Counted from the stretch's first letter, positions 50,334-60,836 are shown. The stretch is 64,000 nt of DNA from Williamsia serinedens (GCF_024171725.1 NZ_JAMTCG010000002.1:124001-188000), one strand, 5' to 3'. Numbers and translations are program-made. The notes: generated by a model from the letters alone, not told the origin.

Positions 50334-52330
50334 ACACCCGGGATCAAGCGCGCGATCCGCTTCGCCGACTCCGGGAGGGTCGCGTTCGGCACCGGCACCG
50401 GCGGGCGGGACCCCTTCTTCGACGGTGCGCTCTCGACCGGCGGCTTCTCCCCCTTCGCCGCGGCCGACTCCGGGAACAGCCGGTAGGCCTGGTGCAGCAG
50501 CAGGTTCTTGAAGCGCGGGGCGAAGATGCCGGTGAACTCGGCGATCGTGCCGACCGGGGTCTCGATGCGGACCGGCCGCTTCTCGAGCGCACGGATCACC
50601 ATGTCCGCCGCGTCGTCCGGGGACGACGTCGGCAGCGACTGATAGATCGTGGTCGGCGCGATCATCGGGGTCCGCACCAGCGGCATCTTGATCGAGGTGA
50701 AGGTGATGCCGTCGTCGTGCAGCTCCGAGGAGATCACGTCGCTGAACGCGTCGAGCGCGGCCTTGCTGGCGACGTAGGCCGAGAACCGCGGGACCTTCGT
50801 CTGCACGCCGATCGACGACACGTTGACGATGTGTCCGAACCGTCGCTCGCGCATGCTCGGCAACAGCGCGAGCACGAGGCGCACCGCCCCGAAGTAGTTG
50901 ACGCTCATGGTCCGTTCGAAGTCGTGCATGCGCTCGGTCGAGTGCACCACGCCACGGCGGATGGACCGGCCCGCGTTGTTGACGAGGAAGTCGACGTGGT
51001 CGTGCTCGTCGAGCACACGCTTGACGGTGATGTCGACGGACTCGTCGTCGGTGATGTCGCACGGGTAGCCGTACGCGTCGCCTCCGGCCTTCCGGATCTC
51101 CTCGACCGCGGCCTCGAGATCCTCGGCGCCCCGGGCGATCAGGATGACACGCGCACCGCGCCGCGCGGCCTTGTGCGCTGTCGCCAGACCGATGCCCGAC
51201 GACCCGCCCGTGATCATCACGCGCCGTCCCGCGAGCTCACCCTCGGCGCTGGGACGACGGGCGCGGTTCGGGTCGAGGTGGTGCAACCAGTAGTCCCACA
51301 GCACGTCGGCGTAGGTGGAGAACTCCGGCACCGTCAGCCCCGTCCCGGCCAGCTCGCGCTGCGTCGCCGACGAGTCGAACACCGACGGGAACGCCATGTG
51401 CTCGAGGATCACCGGCGGGATGCCGATCTGGTCCAGGAAGAGATCACGGGCGATCTTGATCCCGGGCAGCTCGGTCGCCGCGAGCGCACGCGTGGAGATG
51501 GCCTCGGGGATGGCCCCGACGACCGTCGGCGCACCCGCGGCCCGGGCGAGCGCACCGAAGATCTCCGTCGCCGGTTGTGGCCGCGGGTTCACCAGGTGGA
51601 AGGCGCGACCGTCGAGATCGGAGGAACCGTGGATCAGCTCGACCATGGCGCCGGCCACGTAGTCGACCGGCACGATGTTGGTGTCGCCGATGTTCGGGAC
51701 GAGCGTCGGCAGCAGATGAGGCAGCTGGGCCAAGAGCCGCAGCGCGGTGAAGAAGTAGTACGGGCCGTCGATCTTGTCCATCTCGCCGGTCTCGGAGTCG
51801 CCGACGACGATCGCAGGCCGATAGACGCGCCACCGCAGCCCGACCGCCTCGCGGACCATCTTCTCCGCCATGAACTTCGTCTCGTGGTACGGCGACGGCA
51901 GTCCCTGGCCGAGATCGAAGTCGTCCTCGGTGAACCGGCCGCGGTGATCGCCGGCGACCGCGACCGACGAGATGTGATGCAGCGTCGCGTCGAGTCGACG
52001 GGCGAGGTCGATGACGGCACTCGTGCCGGCGACGTTGGCGGCCTCCGACTCGGCGGCGCTGGCCGTCATGTCGTACACCGCGCCCAGGTGCACGACGTGG
52101 TCGGCCTCGGGTGCGTCGTCACCGAGTCCGAGCTCCGGTTGCGTCAGGTCACCCACCAGCGGTGTCACGCGATCGCCACCGATCCAGTCCGCCGCCATAC
52201 GCTCGATGCGCGGGACCGACGAGGCGCGGACCAGGGCGTGGATCGTCGCGTCGGGTTCCCGTTCCAGCAGGCGGGCCACGACCCGTCGACCCAGGAACCC
52301 CGTCGCGCCGGTGACTATGTAGGTGGACAT
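50324..52330 (-). CDS. two-domain fatty acyl-CoA reductase (AcrA1/FcrA-like)
   Basis: The 668-residue protein joins an N-terminal extended-SDR reductase domain (VTGATGFLGRRV, catalytic YHETK near residue 165) with a C-terminal classical SDR (TGGSSGIGLATA, NNAG, YVASK). The same fusion occurs in mycobacterial acyl-CoA reductases such as Rv3391, which make fatty aldehydes or alcohols for wax esters. A Lys/Pro-rich linker lies near the C-terminus. The ATG at 52330 starts STYIVTG. Confidence 0.87.
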   Translation of the reverse strand: MSTYIVTGATGFLGRRVVARLLEREPDATIHALVRASSVPRIERMAADWIGGDRVTPLVGDLTQPELGLGDDAPEADHVVHLGAVYDMTASAAESEAANVAGTSAVIDLARRLDATLHHISSVAVAGDHRGRFTEDDFDLGQGLPSPYHETKFMAEKMVREAVGLRWRVYRPAIVVGDSETGEMDKIDGPYYFFTALRLLAQLPHLLPTLVPNIGDTNIVPVDYVAGAMVELIHGSSDLDGRAFHLVNPRPQPATEIFGALARAAGAPTVVGAIPEAISTRALAATELPGIKIARDLFLDQIGIPPVILEHMAFPSVFDSSATQRELAGTGLTVPEFSTYADVLWDYWLHHLDPNRARRPSAEGELAGRRVMITGGSSGIGLATAHKAARRGARVILIARGAEDLEAAVEEIRKAGGDAYGYPCDITDDESVDITVKRVLDEHDHVDFLVNNAGRSIRRGVVHSTERMHDFERTMSVNYFGAVRLVLALLPSMRERRFGHIVNVSSIGVQTKVPRFSAYVASKAALDAFSDVISSELHDDGITFTSIKMPLVRTPMIAPTTIYQSLPTSSPDDAADMVIRALEKRPVRIETPVGTIAEFTGIFAPRFKNLLLHQAYRLFPESAAAKGEKPPVESAPSKKGSRPPVPVPNATLPESAKRIARLIPGVYW

Positions 52331-52459
52331 CACACCTCCGTGTCGTGCGGGCATCAGTTGCCCTCCATCGTCGCCCACCCGACACCCCGCTCACAGGCGG
52401 TTGCCGAGATCGGGGCGCCGTCCCAGCGGCTTCCCAGTGATCCTGGTGAGACTCCGGAC

Positions 52460-53155
52460 ATGACATCGATCGCACAGGCTGTCGTGACCACCGACCTCCC
52501 GGACCGCCAGGGGTTCCACCCGACGACCCGCGTCCGCGCCGGCGGCGCAGCGCTGATCGCGGGCGGCGCCCTCTGCATCGCCGGCGGGACACTTCACCCC
52601 ATCGTCGACGGGCGGTCCCACTCCGTCGACGCCCTCACCGCCCCGCTGTCCCCCGGCGCCCAGGTGCTGCTGGCCGTCGGGACGGTCCTGCTGATCCTCG
52701 GACTACCGGTGCTGCACGCCTGGCTGTCCGGCCGCATCGGTCGTCTCGGATCGGTCGGGCTCGTCGCCTACCTGCTGGGGAACCTGGTGTCCGCGGGGGC
52801 TCACCTCGTCGTCGAGGTGTTCGTCGCGCACCCCCTCGCCGCCGATCCGGCGACCGCCGGGCTCATCGCCGACGACGACTCCATGCTCGGCACCTCCGCC
52901 TTTGGCGCGGTCAACGGGGTCGGCGGGGTCGTGATGCTCGCGGGGATGGCCGCGTTCGGTGTCGGACTGCTGCGGTCGCGGATCGTCCCGCGCTGGATCG
53001 GTGTGCTGACGACCCTCGGGATGCTCGGCTTCTTCCTCCCGATCCCGGCCACCCAGTTCCTGTCCGGGTTCGTCTACGAGGCACCCCGCGGCGTCGCGGT
53101 CCTCGCGCTCGGCGTGCTGATGCTGCGATCGCCGGCGGGTCCCTCGACCCGCTAG
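52460..53155 (+). CDS. six-helix membrane protein of unknown function
   Basis: The 231-residue protein has six predicted membrane helices: near residues 27-45, 68-90, 97-122, 152-175, 179-197 and 207-225. A His-Pro (TLHPIVDGRSH) follows helix 1 and an acidic stretch (LIADDDS) precedes helix 4. I do not recognise a family. The ATG is close to a possible -10 (GAGACT, 6 nt upstream). Its TAG stop forms the first three bases of the next gene's -10. Confidence 0.7.
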   Translation: MTSIAQAVVTTDLPDRQGFHPTTRVRAGGAALIAGGALCIAGGTLHPIVDGRSHSVDALTAPLSPGAQVLLAVGTVLLILGLPVLHAWLSGRIGRLGSVGLVAYLLGNLVSAGAHLVVEVFVAHPLAADPATAGLIADDDSMLGTSAFGAVNGVGGVVMLAGMAAFGVGLLRSRIVPRWIGVLTTLGMLGFFLPIPATQFLSGFVYEAPRGVAVLALGVLMLRSPAGPSTR

Positions 53156-53158
53156 CGT
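53153..53158 (+). promoter_or_regulatory. -10 hexamer built on the upstream stop codon
   Basis: TAGCGT contains the TAG stop of the membrane protein gene and lies 7 nt before the GTG at 53166, fitting a leaderless start for the next gene. Confidence 0.5.
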
Positions 53159-53165
53159 CGACAGG

Positions 53166-53450
53166 GTGGAACCGCAGAGCTACTCCTCGGGTGAGCGGGT
53201 GTTCGGGCCGCCTCGGGGGACCTTCGACGCCGACTGGGCCGCGACCGCCCTGCGGTCCACCCGGCCCGACCTGGACCACCCGACATCGGTGCGGCTGATG
53301 GAGCGGGCGTGGGGCCTCATCCGCGAGGACGGGATCCGCGGGGACGAGCTGGCCGCGGCACTCATCGAACGAGACGGCGTCGACGCGACGACCGCGGCCG
53401 ACGTCGCGGCCGTCGGCACCGAGATCGCGCAGTTCTACCTCGACCGCTGA
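53166..53450 (+). CDS. small conserved-looking helical protein
   Basis: The 94-residue acidic, soluble protein is mostly helical (MERAWGLIREDGIRGDELAA, then DVAAVGTEIAQFYLDR). It has no signal peptide, membrane segment or metal motif. The GTG start is supported by the leaderless -10. I do not recognise it. It sits between a membrane protein and a DrrAB-type exporter. Confidence 0.6.
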   Translation: MEPQSYSSGERVFGPPRGTFDADWAATALRSTRPDLDHPTSVRLMERAWGLIREDGIRGDELAAALIERDGVDATTAADVAAVGTEIAQFYLDR

Positions 53451-53602
53451 GCGGACCGACGGAAATCGGACACCCGCGACGACATCACCGATGAGTTCCG
53501 ATCCCGGCACCGGTCAGAACCCGTGACGCCCGCGAAGTCCGAGAGGTTCCCGATGACCCCACCCCGCACGAAAACCGATGGCGATTTGTCCGACTCCGTC
53601 GA

Positions 53603-53608
53603 TACCCT
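53603..53608 (+). promoter_or_regulatory. -10 hexamer for leaderless drrA-like gene
   Basis: TACCCT followed by 7 nt and the ATG at 53616. This argues against the in-frame start at 53523. Confidence 0.5.
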
Positions 53609-53615
53609 GACCGCC

Positions 53616-54607
<992 letters not shown>

Positions 54608-54611
<4 letters not shown>

Positions 54612-55456
54612 CCGCCACCGTCACACCCCCCGCGTTGTCCCTCGCCGCGCCCGAGATCCGTCGCACCACCGTGCTCCAGCAGTCCTGGATCATGGTCAAG
54701 CGCAACCTGATCCACACCAAGCGCATGCCGGAGATGCTCGCCGACGTGACGGTGCAGCCGATCATGTTCGTCGTGCTGTTCGCCTACGTGTTCGGCGCGT
54801 CGATCACCCAGACCGGTGGCGTCGACTACAAGGAGTTCCTGCTCCCCGGCATCATGGGCCAGACCATCGTGTTCTCGGCGTTCATCGTCGCGACCGGCAT
54901 CTGCGGGGACCTGGAGAAGGGCATCATCGACCGCTTCCGGTCGCTGCCCATCAACCGGTCGTCGGTGCTCATCGGACGCAGCATCGCCGGGCTGCTCCAC
55001 TCGTCCATCGGCATCGCCGTCATGGCGCTGACGGGTCTGCTCATCGGGTGGCGCATCCGCGGCAACGTCGGCGAGGCGATCCTGGCCTTCGCGCTCATCG
55101 TGGTGTTCGGGTTCGCGATGATCTGGTGGGGCATCTTCGTCGGCTCGCTGATGCGCTCGGTCGAGGCCGTCAACGGGGTGATGTTCACGATCCTGTTCCC
55201 GATCACGTTCGTGGCCAACACCTTCGTCCCCACCGGGCCGATGCCGACCTGGCTGCGCACCATCGCGGAATGGAACCCGATCTCGTCGCTCGTGCAGGCC
55301 CTGCGGGTGCTGTGGGGCAACGGCCCCGACGCCGCACCCGGCGCCGCGCTGCCGCTGCACCACCCGGTGCTGGCGACCGTCCTGTGGTCGGTCGCCCTCA
55401 CCCTCGTCATCGCCCCGTTCGCGTTGCGCGCGTACACCAAGCGCACCTCGGACTGA
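54608..55456 (+). CDS. ABC-2 type permease, DrrB-like
   Basis: The 282-residue permease has six helices in the ABC-2 layout with DVTVQPIMFVVLFAYVFG at helix 1, EKGIIDRFRSLP in the cytoplasmic loop and FVANTFVPTGPMP before the last helices. It is coupled to the ATPase by ATGA overlap. A strong terminator hairpin follows about 30 bases after the stop. Confidence 0.9.
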
Positions 55457-55485
55457 CCGTCGCGACAATCCGCGCATAGCGGACG

Positions 55486-55517
55486 AACCCGGTGCACACG
55501 CTGGTGTGCACCGGGTT
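55486..55517 (+). terminator. 14-bp perfect hairpin terminator after the DrrAB-like operon
   Basis: AACCCGGTGCACAC (55486-55499) is the exact reverse complement of 55504-55517, loop GCTG, ending in GGGTTT. It separates the exporter operon from the MFS gene and is symmetric enough to work from either side. Confidence 0.8.
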
Positions 55518-55537
55518 TCGTGCGGTAAGCCCGTCTG

Positions 55538-56806
55538 ATGCGGGCCACGGCAGGCGACAAGCTCGACAGGGATCAGCGGTCCGCGTTCGCCGCCAGCTAC
55601 CTCGGTTGGACGATGGACGCGTTCGACTACTTCATCCTCGTCCTCGTCTACAAGGAGATCGCCGACGACTTCGGGGTCTCCCTGGAGAAGATGGCGTTCC
55701 TGACGACGGTCACCCTCGTGATGCGCCCGGTGGGTGCGTACCTCTTCGGCATCTGGGCCGACAAGATCGGTCGCAGGACACCGCTCATCGTCGACGTCTG
55801 CTTCTACTCCGTCGTCGGGTTCCTCTGCGCGTTCGCGCCGAACTACTGGTTCCTGTTCGTGCTGCGACTGCTCTACGGCATCGGGATGGGCGGCGAGTGG
55901 GGACTGGGCGCGGCGCTGTCGATGGAGAAGGTGCCGGCGCACCGCCGCGGGTTCTTCTCCGGTGTGCTGCAGGGCGGGTACGCGGGCGGATACCTCCTCG
56001 CGTCCCTGGCCTACCTGCTCGTGCACTCCTGGCTGGACCTCAGCTGGCGGTGGATCTTCGCCTTCTCCCTGCTGCCCGCGCTGGTCAGCCTGATCATCCG
56101 GCTCGGCGTGTCCGAGTCGGAGGTGTGGGTGACCACGAAGGAGACCCTCGCCCGCCACAACACGTCGGTCCGGACGGTCTTCCTCGACCCGACGATCCTC
56201 CGGCGGTTCGTCTACCTCGTCATCCTCATGGCCGCGTTCAACTTCCTCTCCCACGGCACCCAGGACATCTATCCGACATTCCTCAAGTCGACGGAGAACC
56301 GTGGTGCGGGCTTCGACGCGACGACGGCCACGTGGATCGCCGTGATCTACAACGTCGGCGCGATCATCGGAGGCCTGATCCTCGGATGGGCGTCCGACCG
56401 CATCGGGCGCAAGGGCGCCATCATCGTCGGCGCGCTCCTGACGTTGCCGATCATCCCGGTCTTCGCCTACTCCCGGTCGGCCGGGATGCTGTGTCTCGGC
56501 GCGTTCCTCGTCCAGGCGACGACGCAAGGCGCGTGGGCCGCGGTGCCGGCGCACCTGTCGGAGATGTCGCCGAACGCCATCCGCGGGTTCTACCCCGGGG
56601 TGACCTACCAGCTCGGCAACGTGATCGCAGCGCTGAACCTGCCACTGCAACAGCAGCTCTCGTCGACCTGGGGTTATCCGGCCGCACTCGCGACCACCGT
56701 GGCCCTCGCTGCCGTCGCGGTGGCGGTGCTGACGGCGGTGGGATCGCAGGCCACCGCCGTCGATTTCACCGCCGCCACGTCGGAACGCGCACCCGACCTG
56801 GTCTGA
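55538..56806 (+). CDS. MFS transporter, carboxylate (SHS/JEN-like) type
   Basis: The 422-residue carrier has 12 helices, with the loop motifs GIWADKIGRRTPL (2-3) and GWASDRIGRKGAI (8-9). GWTMDAFDYFILVLV in helix 1 and GGEWGLGAALSMEKVP are typical of sialate/lactate:proton symporters of the SHS family. The substrate is probably an organic acid; not proven. It is convergent with the ROK regulator 20 bases away. Confidence 0.82.
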   Translation: MRATAGDKLDRDQRSAFAASYLGWTMDAFDYFILVLVYKEIADDFGVSLEKMAFLTTVTLVMRPVGAYLFGIWADKIGRRTPLIVDVCFYSVVGFLCAFAPNYWFLFVLRLLYGIGMGGEWGLGAALSMEKVPAHRRGFFSGVLQGGYAGGYLLASLAYLLVHSWLDLSWRWIFAFSLLPALVSLIIRLGVSESEVWVTTKETLARHNTSVRTVFLDPTILRRFVYLVILMAAFNFLSHGTQDIYPTFLKSTENRGAGFDATTATWIAVIYNVGAIIGGLILGWASDRIGRKGAIIVGALLTLPIIPVFAYSRSAGMLCLGAFLVQATTQGAWAAVPAHLSEMSPNAIRGFYPGVTYQLGNVIAALNLPLQQQLSSTWGYPAALATTVALAAVAVAVLTAVGSQATAVDFTAATSERAPDLV

Positions 56807-56825
56807 CGCGCCCGTCTCCGCCCGA

Positions 56826-58148
56826 TCAGGCGGTCAGCGCGAGGGCGGCGAGCGGGTCGCTGTACACCGCGTCGAGCGACACCGCCCCGGCCGCCTGCTG
56901 CTGCACCGACGCACCGGCGCGGGTGACACGGACGTCCCGGTTGGCCGCCGCGGGCGTCGACCGGACGGCCTTGGCCACCGCGGGCAGCGTCGACGGAGCG
57001 TCGGTGAACGCCTGCCCGCCGAGGATGACGTGGTCGGGGTTGAACATGTCGGCGATCAGCGACACGGTGCGGCCGAGGACCTCGGCACGCTCCAGGAGGA
57101 TCGCCGACGCGGCCTCGTTGCCCGACGCCGCCGCGGCGTGCACGTCCTCGACCTGCTCGGCCGCCAGTCCGGCCGCGCGGGCGGCGTCGACGATGCCGGT
57201 GTCGCTGACCGCGGGCTCGAGGCGCCCGGTCTTGTCCGGGTCGAGCCAGGTGGTCGCGCCGATCGGGAAGTGTCCGATGACCGGCGGGCCGGCGGTCGGG
57301 GTGTAGACGGTGCCGCCGACGGTGAACGCGATGCCGACCATCTCGCGGGCGTAGAAGTACAGGAAGCTGCCCGGACCGTCCCCGTCGGAGAGGGATTCGG
57401 GGTTGACGAGCAGTTCGGCCGCGGCCATCGCCTCCACGTGCGAGGCCACCGACACGGGCAGGCCGATGGTCTGCGACAGCACGGGACCGACCGGCGCGCC
57501 CGACCAGCCCAGCCGGGGATGGTCGACGAGGCCGCCCTCGGCGACGCGACCGCCGATGGCGACACCGGTCCACAGCACGCGCTGCGACGGCCACCGCGAC
57601 GCGAACCGTCGCGCCGACAGCCCGATCGCCGTCAGGGTCTGCTCCGGGGTGTCACCGACCGGGGTGGGGATCTGGATGGCCCCGACCACGCGGTGCTGCA
57701 GGTCGTGGGTGGTGATCGCGGTGACCTTCAGTCCGATGTGGATGCCCACGGTGAGGAAGTCGATCGTGTTGACCTCGAACGGCAGTCGCGGACGGCCGAT
57801 GGCGCCGGCCGGCGCGAGGTCGGCGCGCTCACGGACGATGCCCGCCTTCAGCAATGCGCTGACCTGCCGGTTCACCGTCGAGATGGACAACCCGGACTGG
57901 GCCGCGGCGTCGTCGCGGAAGATCGGGCCCTGCAGACGGGCGATGCGCAGGACGACCGCCGACGGTTTCGTCGACAGCTGCAGCTGTGGCGTCGCGATGT
58001 GGATGACCGGTGTCCTCGTCGTCAGCGGGCCCCCGGCCGCGCCGATGGCCAGTGGTCGGGATCCCGGTCGCGTCCGCGCTCCGGCGTAGAGCGGACGGGG
58101 GCCGGCGGGCCGGCGGCGGGTGGTGACGTGGTCGAGCGATGCGGTCAT
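56826..58148 (-). CDS. ROK-family transcriptional regulator
   Basis: The 440-residue protein has an N-terminal winged helix-turn-helix (about residues 65-110, QSGLSISTVNRQVSALLKAGIV) and a ROK body (VGIHIGLKVTAITTHDL, TGVAIGGRV, MFNPDHVILGGQAF). The zinc-binding CxCGxxGC of sugar kinases is absent, so it is a regulator only. AGGACA precedes the ATG. The position opposite two sulfur monooxygenase genes suggests control of organosulfur use, although ROK proteins usually sense sugars. Confidence 0.82.
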   Translation of the reverse strand: MTASLDHVTTRRRPAGPRPLYAGARTRPGSRPLAIGAAGGPLTTRTPVIHIATPQLQLSTKPSAVVLRIARLQGPIFRDDAAAQSGLSISTVNRQVSALLKAGIVRERADLAPAGAIGRPRLPFEVNTIDFLTVGIHIGLKVTAITTHDLQHRVVGAIQIPTPVGDTPEQTLTAIGLSARRFASRWPSQRVLWTGVAIGGRVAEGGLVDHPRLGWSGAPVGPVLSQTIGLPVSVASHVEAMAAAELLVNPESLSDGDGPGSFLYFYAREMVGIAFTVGGTVYTPTAGPPVIGHFPIGATTWLDPDKTGRLEPAVSDTGIVDAARAAGLAAEQVEDVHAAAASGNEAASAILLERAEVLGRTVSLIADMFNPDHVILGGQAFTDAPSTLPAVAKAVRSTPAAANRDVRVTRAGASVQQQAAGAVSLDAVYSDPLAALALTA

Positions 58149-58170
58149 GGAGATGTCCTGTCGAATGTGC

Positions 58171-58198
58171 CACATCCTGCGCGACGTGCAGGGATGTG
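58171..58198 (-). other. leader hairpin before the ROK gene
   Basis: CACATCCTGC (58171-58180) pairs with GCAGGGATGTG (58188-58198) with one bulged base and the loop GCGACGT. It lies between the leaderless 33-codon ORF and the ROK ribosome site, about 22 bases before the start codon, where a regulatory RNA fold would act. Confidence 0.5.
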
Positions 58199-58253
58199 AA
58201 CGCGAATGTCTGACAACCGGCGTCACGCGGGATGCGGACGGACCGGGGCGGGT

Positions 58254-58355
58254 TCAGAGATTCGTGCGACAGAGAAGACGTGCGAACGGCAGACGGCAGC
58301 CCAGCGCGGTGATCACGTAGGTGACCTCCGGGATGGACGACGTCGTGCTCGGCAT
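58254..58355 (-). CDS. leaderless 33-residue ORF with two cysteines, candidate leader peptide
   Basis: ATG at 58355 is 7 nt after TAGATT (-10), which is exactly 17 nt after TTGCCG (-35): the best full promoter seen in the window. The peptide ends LGCRLPFARLLCRTNL; Cys-containing short leaderless ORFs are known cysteine-responsive attenuators in mycobacteria. It lies 105 nt upstream of the ROK start on the same strand, with a hairpin between. Together with the hairpin this accounts for the 364-base region 58149-58512; I saw nothing else certain there. Confidence 0.5.
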   Translation of the reverse strand: MPSTTSSIPEVTYVITALGCRLPFARLLCRTNL

Positions 58356-58362
58356 GTCGCTG

Positions 58363-58391
58363 AATCTAGCAAGGCGAACCAGGGGCGGCAA
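58363..58391 (-). promoter_or_regulatory. sigma-70-type promoter for the leader ORF / ROK gene
   Basis: On the minus strand, TTGCCG (58386-58391), a 17-nt spacer and TAGATT (58363-58368) fit the housekeeping promoter model. The start site would fall at or next to the ATG at 58355. Confidence 0.6.
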
Positions 58392-58512
58392 AGGCGGGAT
58401 GTCGCAGGTCAGCGCGGTGGGGTTTCGCTCACGGCGCGTAAAAGTCGGCATCTGCGAGAAGCCGCACGCCACACTGGACGGCGACCTCGACCCGACGACG
58501 GAAGGATGCCGC

Positions 58513-59694
58513 GTGCCCGTGGACCTGCACTGGTTCCTGCCGACCTATGGGGACTCCCGCGACCTCATCGCCGGCGGCCACGGCAGCGGCATGCGCGGCG
58601 ACCGCCCGGCCGACCTGAAGTACCTCAAACAACTGGCCGGCGCGGCCGAGATCAACGGCTTCTCCTCTGTCCTGATCCCGACCGGTCAGTGGTGCGAGGA
58701 CGCGTGGCTGACCGCGGCACTGCTCGCCGACGCCACGGACACGCTGAAGTTCCTGGTCGCCGCGCGCCCCGGACTCGTCAGCCCCACGCTGACCGCGCAG
58801 ATGGCCGCGACGCTGCAGTGGCAGTCGAAGGGGCGCCTGCTGATCAACGTCGTCACCGGCGGCGAGAGCTCGGAGCAGCGTGCCTACGGCGACTTCCTGA
58901 CCAAGGACGCCCGGTACGAGAGGACCGGCGAGTTCCTCGAGGTGCTGCACCGACTGTGGACCGGTTCCGAGCCGGTCACGCTGAACGGCAACCACATCCG
59001 CGTCGAGAACGCCGACATCCCGCGCCGCCCCGACCCGGCGCCGCCCATCTTCTTCGGTGGCTCGTCACCCGCCGCCGGCGTTGTCGCGGCGCGTCACGCC
59101 GACACCTACCTCACGTGGGGTGAGCCGCCGGCCGCGGTCGCCGCCAAGATCGGCTGGATCCGCGACCTCGCACACGAGGTCGGTCGCTCCCCGACGTTCG
59201 GCATCCGTCTGCACGTGATCGCGCGGGAGACGTCGGAGGCGGCGTGGGCCGAGGCCGATCGGCTCCTCCACGCCCTCGACCCCGCGGTCGTGCGGCAGGC
59301 GCAGGCGTCGCTGGCCCGTTCGGAATCCGAGGGCCAGCGTCGGATGCGGGAACTGCACGGCGGTGGCGACGACTTCGTGACGTCCCGCGACGCGCGGTCG
59401 CTCGAGATCCACCCGGGCCTGTGGTCGGGGGTCGGCCTGGTCCGCGGCGGAGCGGGAACCGCGCTGGTCGGCTCGTACGATGAGGTCGCCGACAGCATCG
59501 CCGAATACGCGGCTCTCGGTCTCGACCACTTCATCCTCTCGGGATACCCCCACCTGGAGGAGGCGTACCACGTCGGGGAGGGTGTCCGACCGGCACTGGC
59601 CCGACGGGGACTACTCGACGACGACCCCGCCCCCGAGACCGGGCGCACGGGAACGGCTTTCCTCTCGTCCCTGGAGCCCGCGAGCGCGTCCTGA
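58513..59694 (+). CDS. ssuD: FMNH2-dependent alkanesulfonate monooxygenase-like (SsuD family)
   Basis: SsuD-type enzymes free sulfite from alkanesulfonates using FMNH2 and oxygen. The 393-residue luciferase-fold protein begins VPVDLHWFLPTYGDSRDL, matching the SsuD start; other blocks are NVVTGGESSEQ, FFGGSSPAAG and LVGSYDEVAD. The GTG at 58513 follows GAAGGA by 6-7 nt; the frame is open to 58321 but that part has no family similarity. It is followed 34 nt later by the sfnG-like gene. No flavin reductase gene is nearby. Confidence 0.82.
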   Translation: MPVDLHWFLPTYGDSRDLIAGGHGSGMRGDRPADLKYLKQLAGAAEINGFSSVLIPTGQWCEDAWLTAALLADATDTLKFLVAARPGLVSPTLTAQMAATLQWQSKGRLLINVVTGGESSEQRAYGDFLTKDARYERTGEFLEVLHRLWTGSEPVTLNGNHIRVENADIPRRPDPAPPIFFGGSSPAAGVVAARHADTYLTWGEPPAAVAAKIGWIRDLAHEVGRSPTFGIRLHVIARETSEAAWAEADRLLHALDPAVVRQAQASLARSESEGQRRMRELHGGGDDFVTSRDARSLEIHPGLWSGVGLVRGGAGTALVGSYDEVADSIAEYAALGLDHFILSGYPHLEEAYHVGEGVRPALARRGLLDDDPAPETGRTGTAFLSSLEPASAS

Positions 59695-59728
59695 GACCCG
59701 TTCCGAATCACCGACAAGGAAGACACAC

Positions 59729-60835
59729 ATGAGCACCGATGGCATCGCCGACGAGATCAAGTTCGCCTATTGGGTTCCCAACGTGAGCGGTGGGCTGGTC
59801 ACCAGCGACATCGAGCAGCGGACCAACTGGGAGTTCGAGTACAACAAGAAGCTCGCTCAGACGGCCGAGCGCGTCGGGTTCGAGTACGCGCTCTCGCAGG
59901 TGCGCTACATGGCCTCCTACGGCGCGGAGTTCCAGCACGAGTCGACGTCGTTCTCGCTGGCGCTGCTGATGGCGACCGAGAAGCTGAAGGTGATCGCGGC
60001 CATCCACCCCGGCCTGTGGCACCCGGCCGTCCTCGCGAAGTTCGGCGCCACCGCCGACCACCTGTCCAACGGGCGCTTCGCCATCAACGTCGTCTCCGGC
60101 TGGTTCTCCGGTGAGTTCAAGGCCCTCGGCGAGCCGTGGCTCGAGCACGACGAGCGCTACCGCCGCAGCGCGGAGTTCCTCGAGGTGATCCGCAAGATCT
60201 GGACCGAGGACAACGTCGAGTTCGCCGGCGACTTCTACCGGATCCGGGACTTCACGCTGAAGCCGAAGCCGCTGAACACGCCCGAGCGTCCGAACCCCGA
60301 GCTGTTCCAGGGCGGCAACTCGACCGCGGCCCGCCGCAACGGTGGGCAGTTCGCGGACTGGTACTTCTCCAATGGCAAGGACTTCGACGGCGTCACCGAG
60401 CAGATCGAGGACCTGCGGTCGGTCGCGCAGGCGCACAACCGCTCGACGAAGTTCGGTCTCAACGGCTTCATCATCGCCCGCGACACCGAGAAGGAAGCCC
60501 ACGACACCCTGCGCGAGATCATCGAGAAGGCGAACAAGCCTGCGGTGGAGGGCTTCCGGGACTCGGTGCAGCAGGCCGGCAAGTCGACCTCGGACGGCAA
60601 GGGCATGTGGGCGGACTCGAAGTTCGAGGACCTCGTCCAGTACAACGACGGTTTCAAGACGCAGCTGATCGGCACCCCGGAGCAGATCGCCGAGCGGATC
60701 GTCGCCTACAAGCGTCTCGGCGTCGACCTCATCCTCGGTGGCTTCCTGCACTTCCAGGAGGAGATCGAGTACTTCGGCGAGAAGGTCCTGCCGCTCGTCC
60801 GCGAGATCGAGGCCTCGCAGAAGGTCCCGGCCTGA
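59729..60835 (+). CDS. sfnG: dimethyl-sulfone monooxygenase (SfnG-like)
   Basis: SfnG converts dimethyl sulfone to methanesulfinate with FMNH2 and oxygen. The 368-residue luciferase-fold protein carries IKFAYWVPNVSGGLV near the start, then INVVSGWFSGEF and GNSTAARRNGG, as in SfnG and related flavin monooxygenases. AAGGAAGA precedes the ATG. With the SsuD-like enzyme it would form a route from dimethyl sulfone towards sulfite. Confidence 0.87.
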   Translation: MSTDGIADEIKFAYWVPNVSGGLVTSDIEQRTNWEFEYNKKLAQTAERVGFEYALSQVRYMASYGAEFQHESTSFSLALLMATEKLKVIAAIHPGLWHPAVLAKFGATADHLSNGRFAINVVSGWFSGEFKALGEPWLEHDERYRRSAEFLEVIRKIWTEDNVEFAGDFYRIRDFTLKPKPLNTPERPNPELFQGGNSTAARRNGGQFADWYFSNGKDFDGVTEQIEDLRSVAQAHNRSTKFGLNGFIIARDTEKEAHDTLREIIEKANKPAVEGFRDSVQQAGKSTSDGKGMWADSKFEDLVQYNDGFKTQLIGTPEQIAERIVAYKRLGVDLILGGFLHFQEEIEYFGEKVLPLVREIEASQKVPA

Positions 60836-60836
60836 C

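Noticed and set aside
58321-58512. N-terminal extension of the SsuD-like protein from 58321
   Set aside because: The extra 64 codons have no similarity to the family and overlap the opposing leader promoter; GTG at 58513 has a ribosome site and the right family start.
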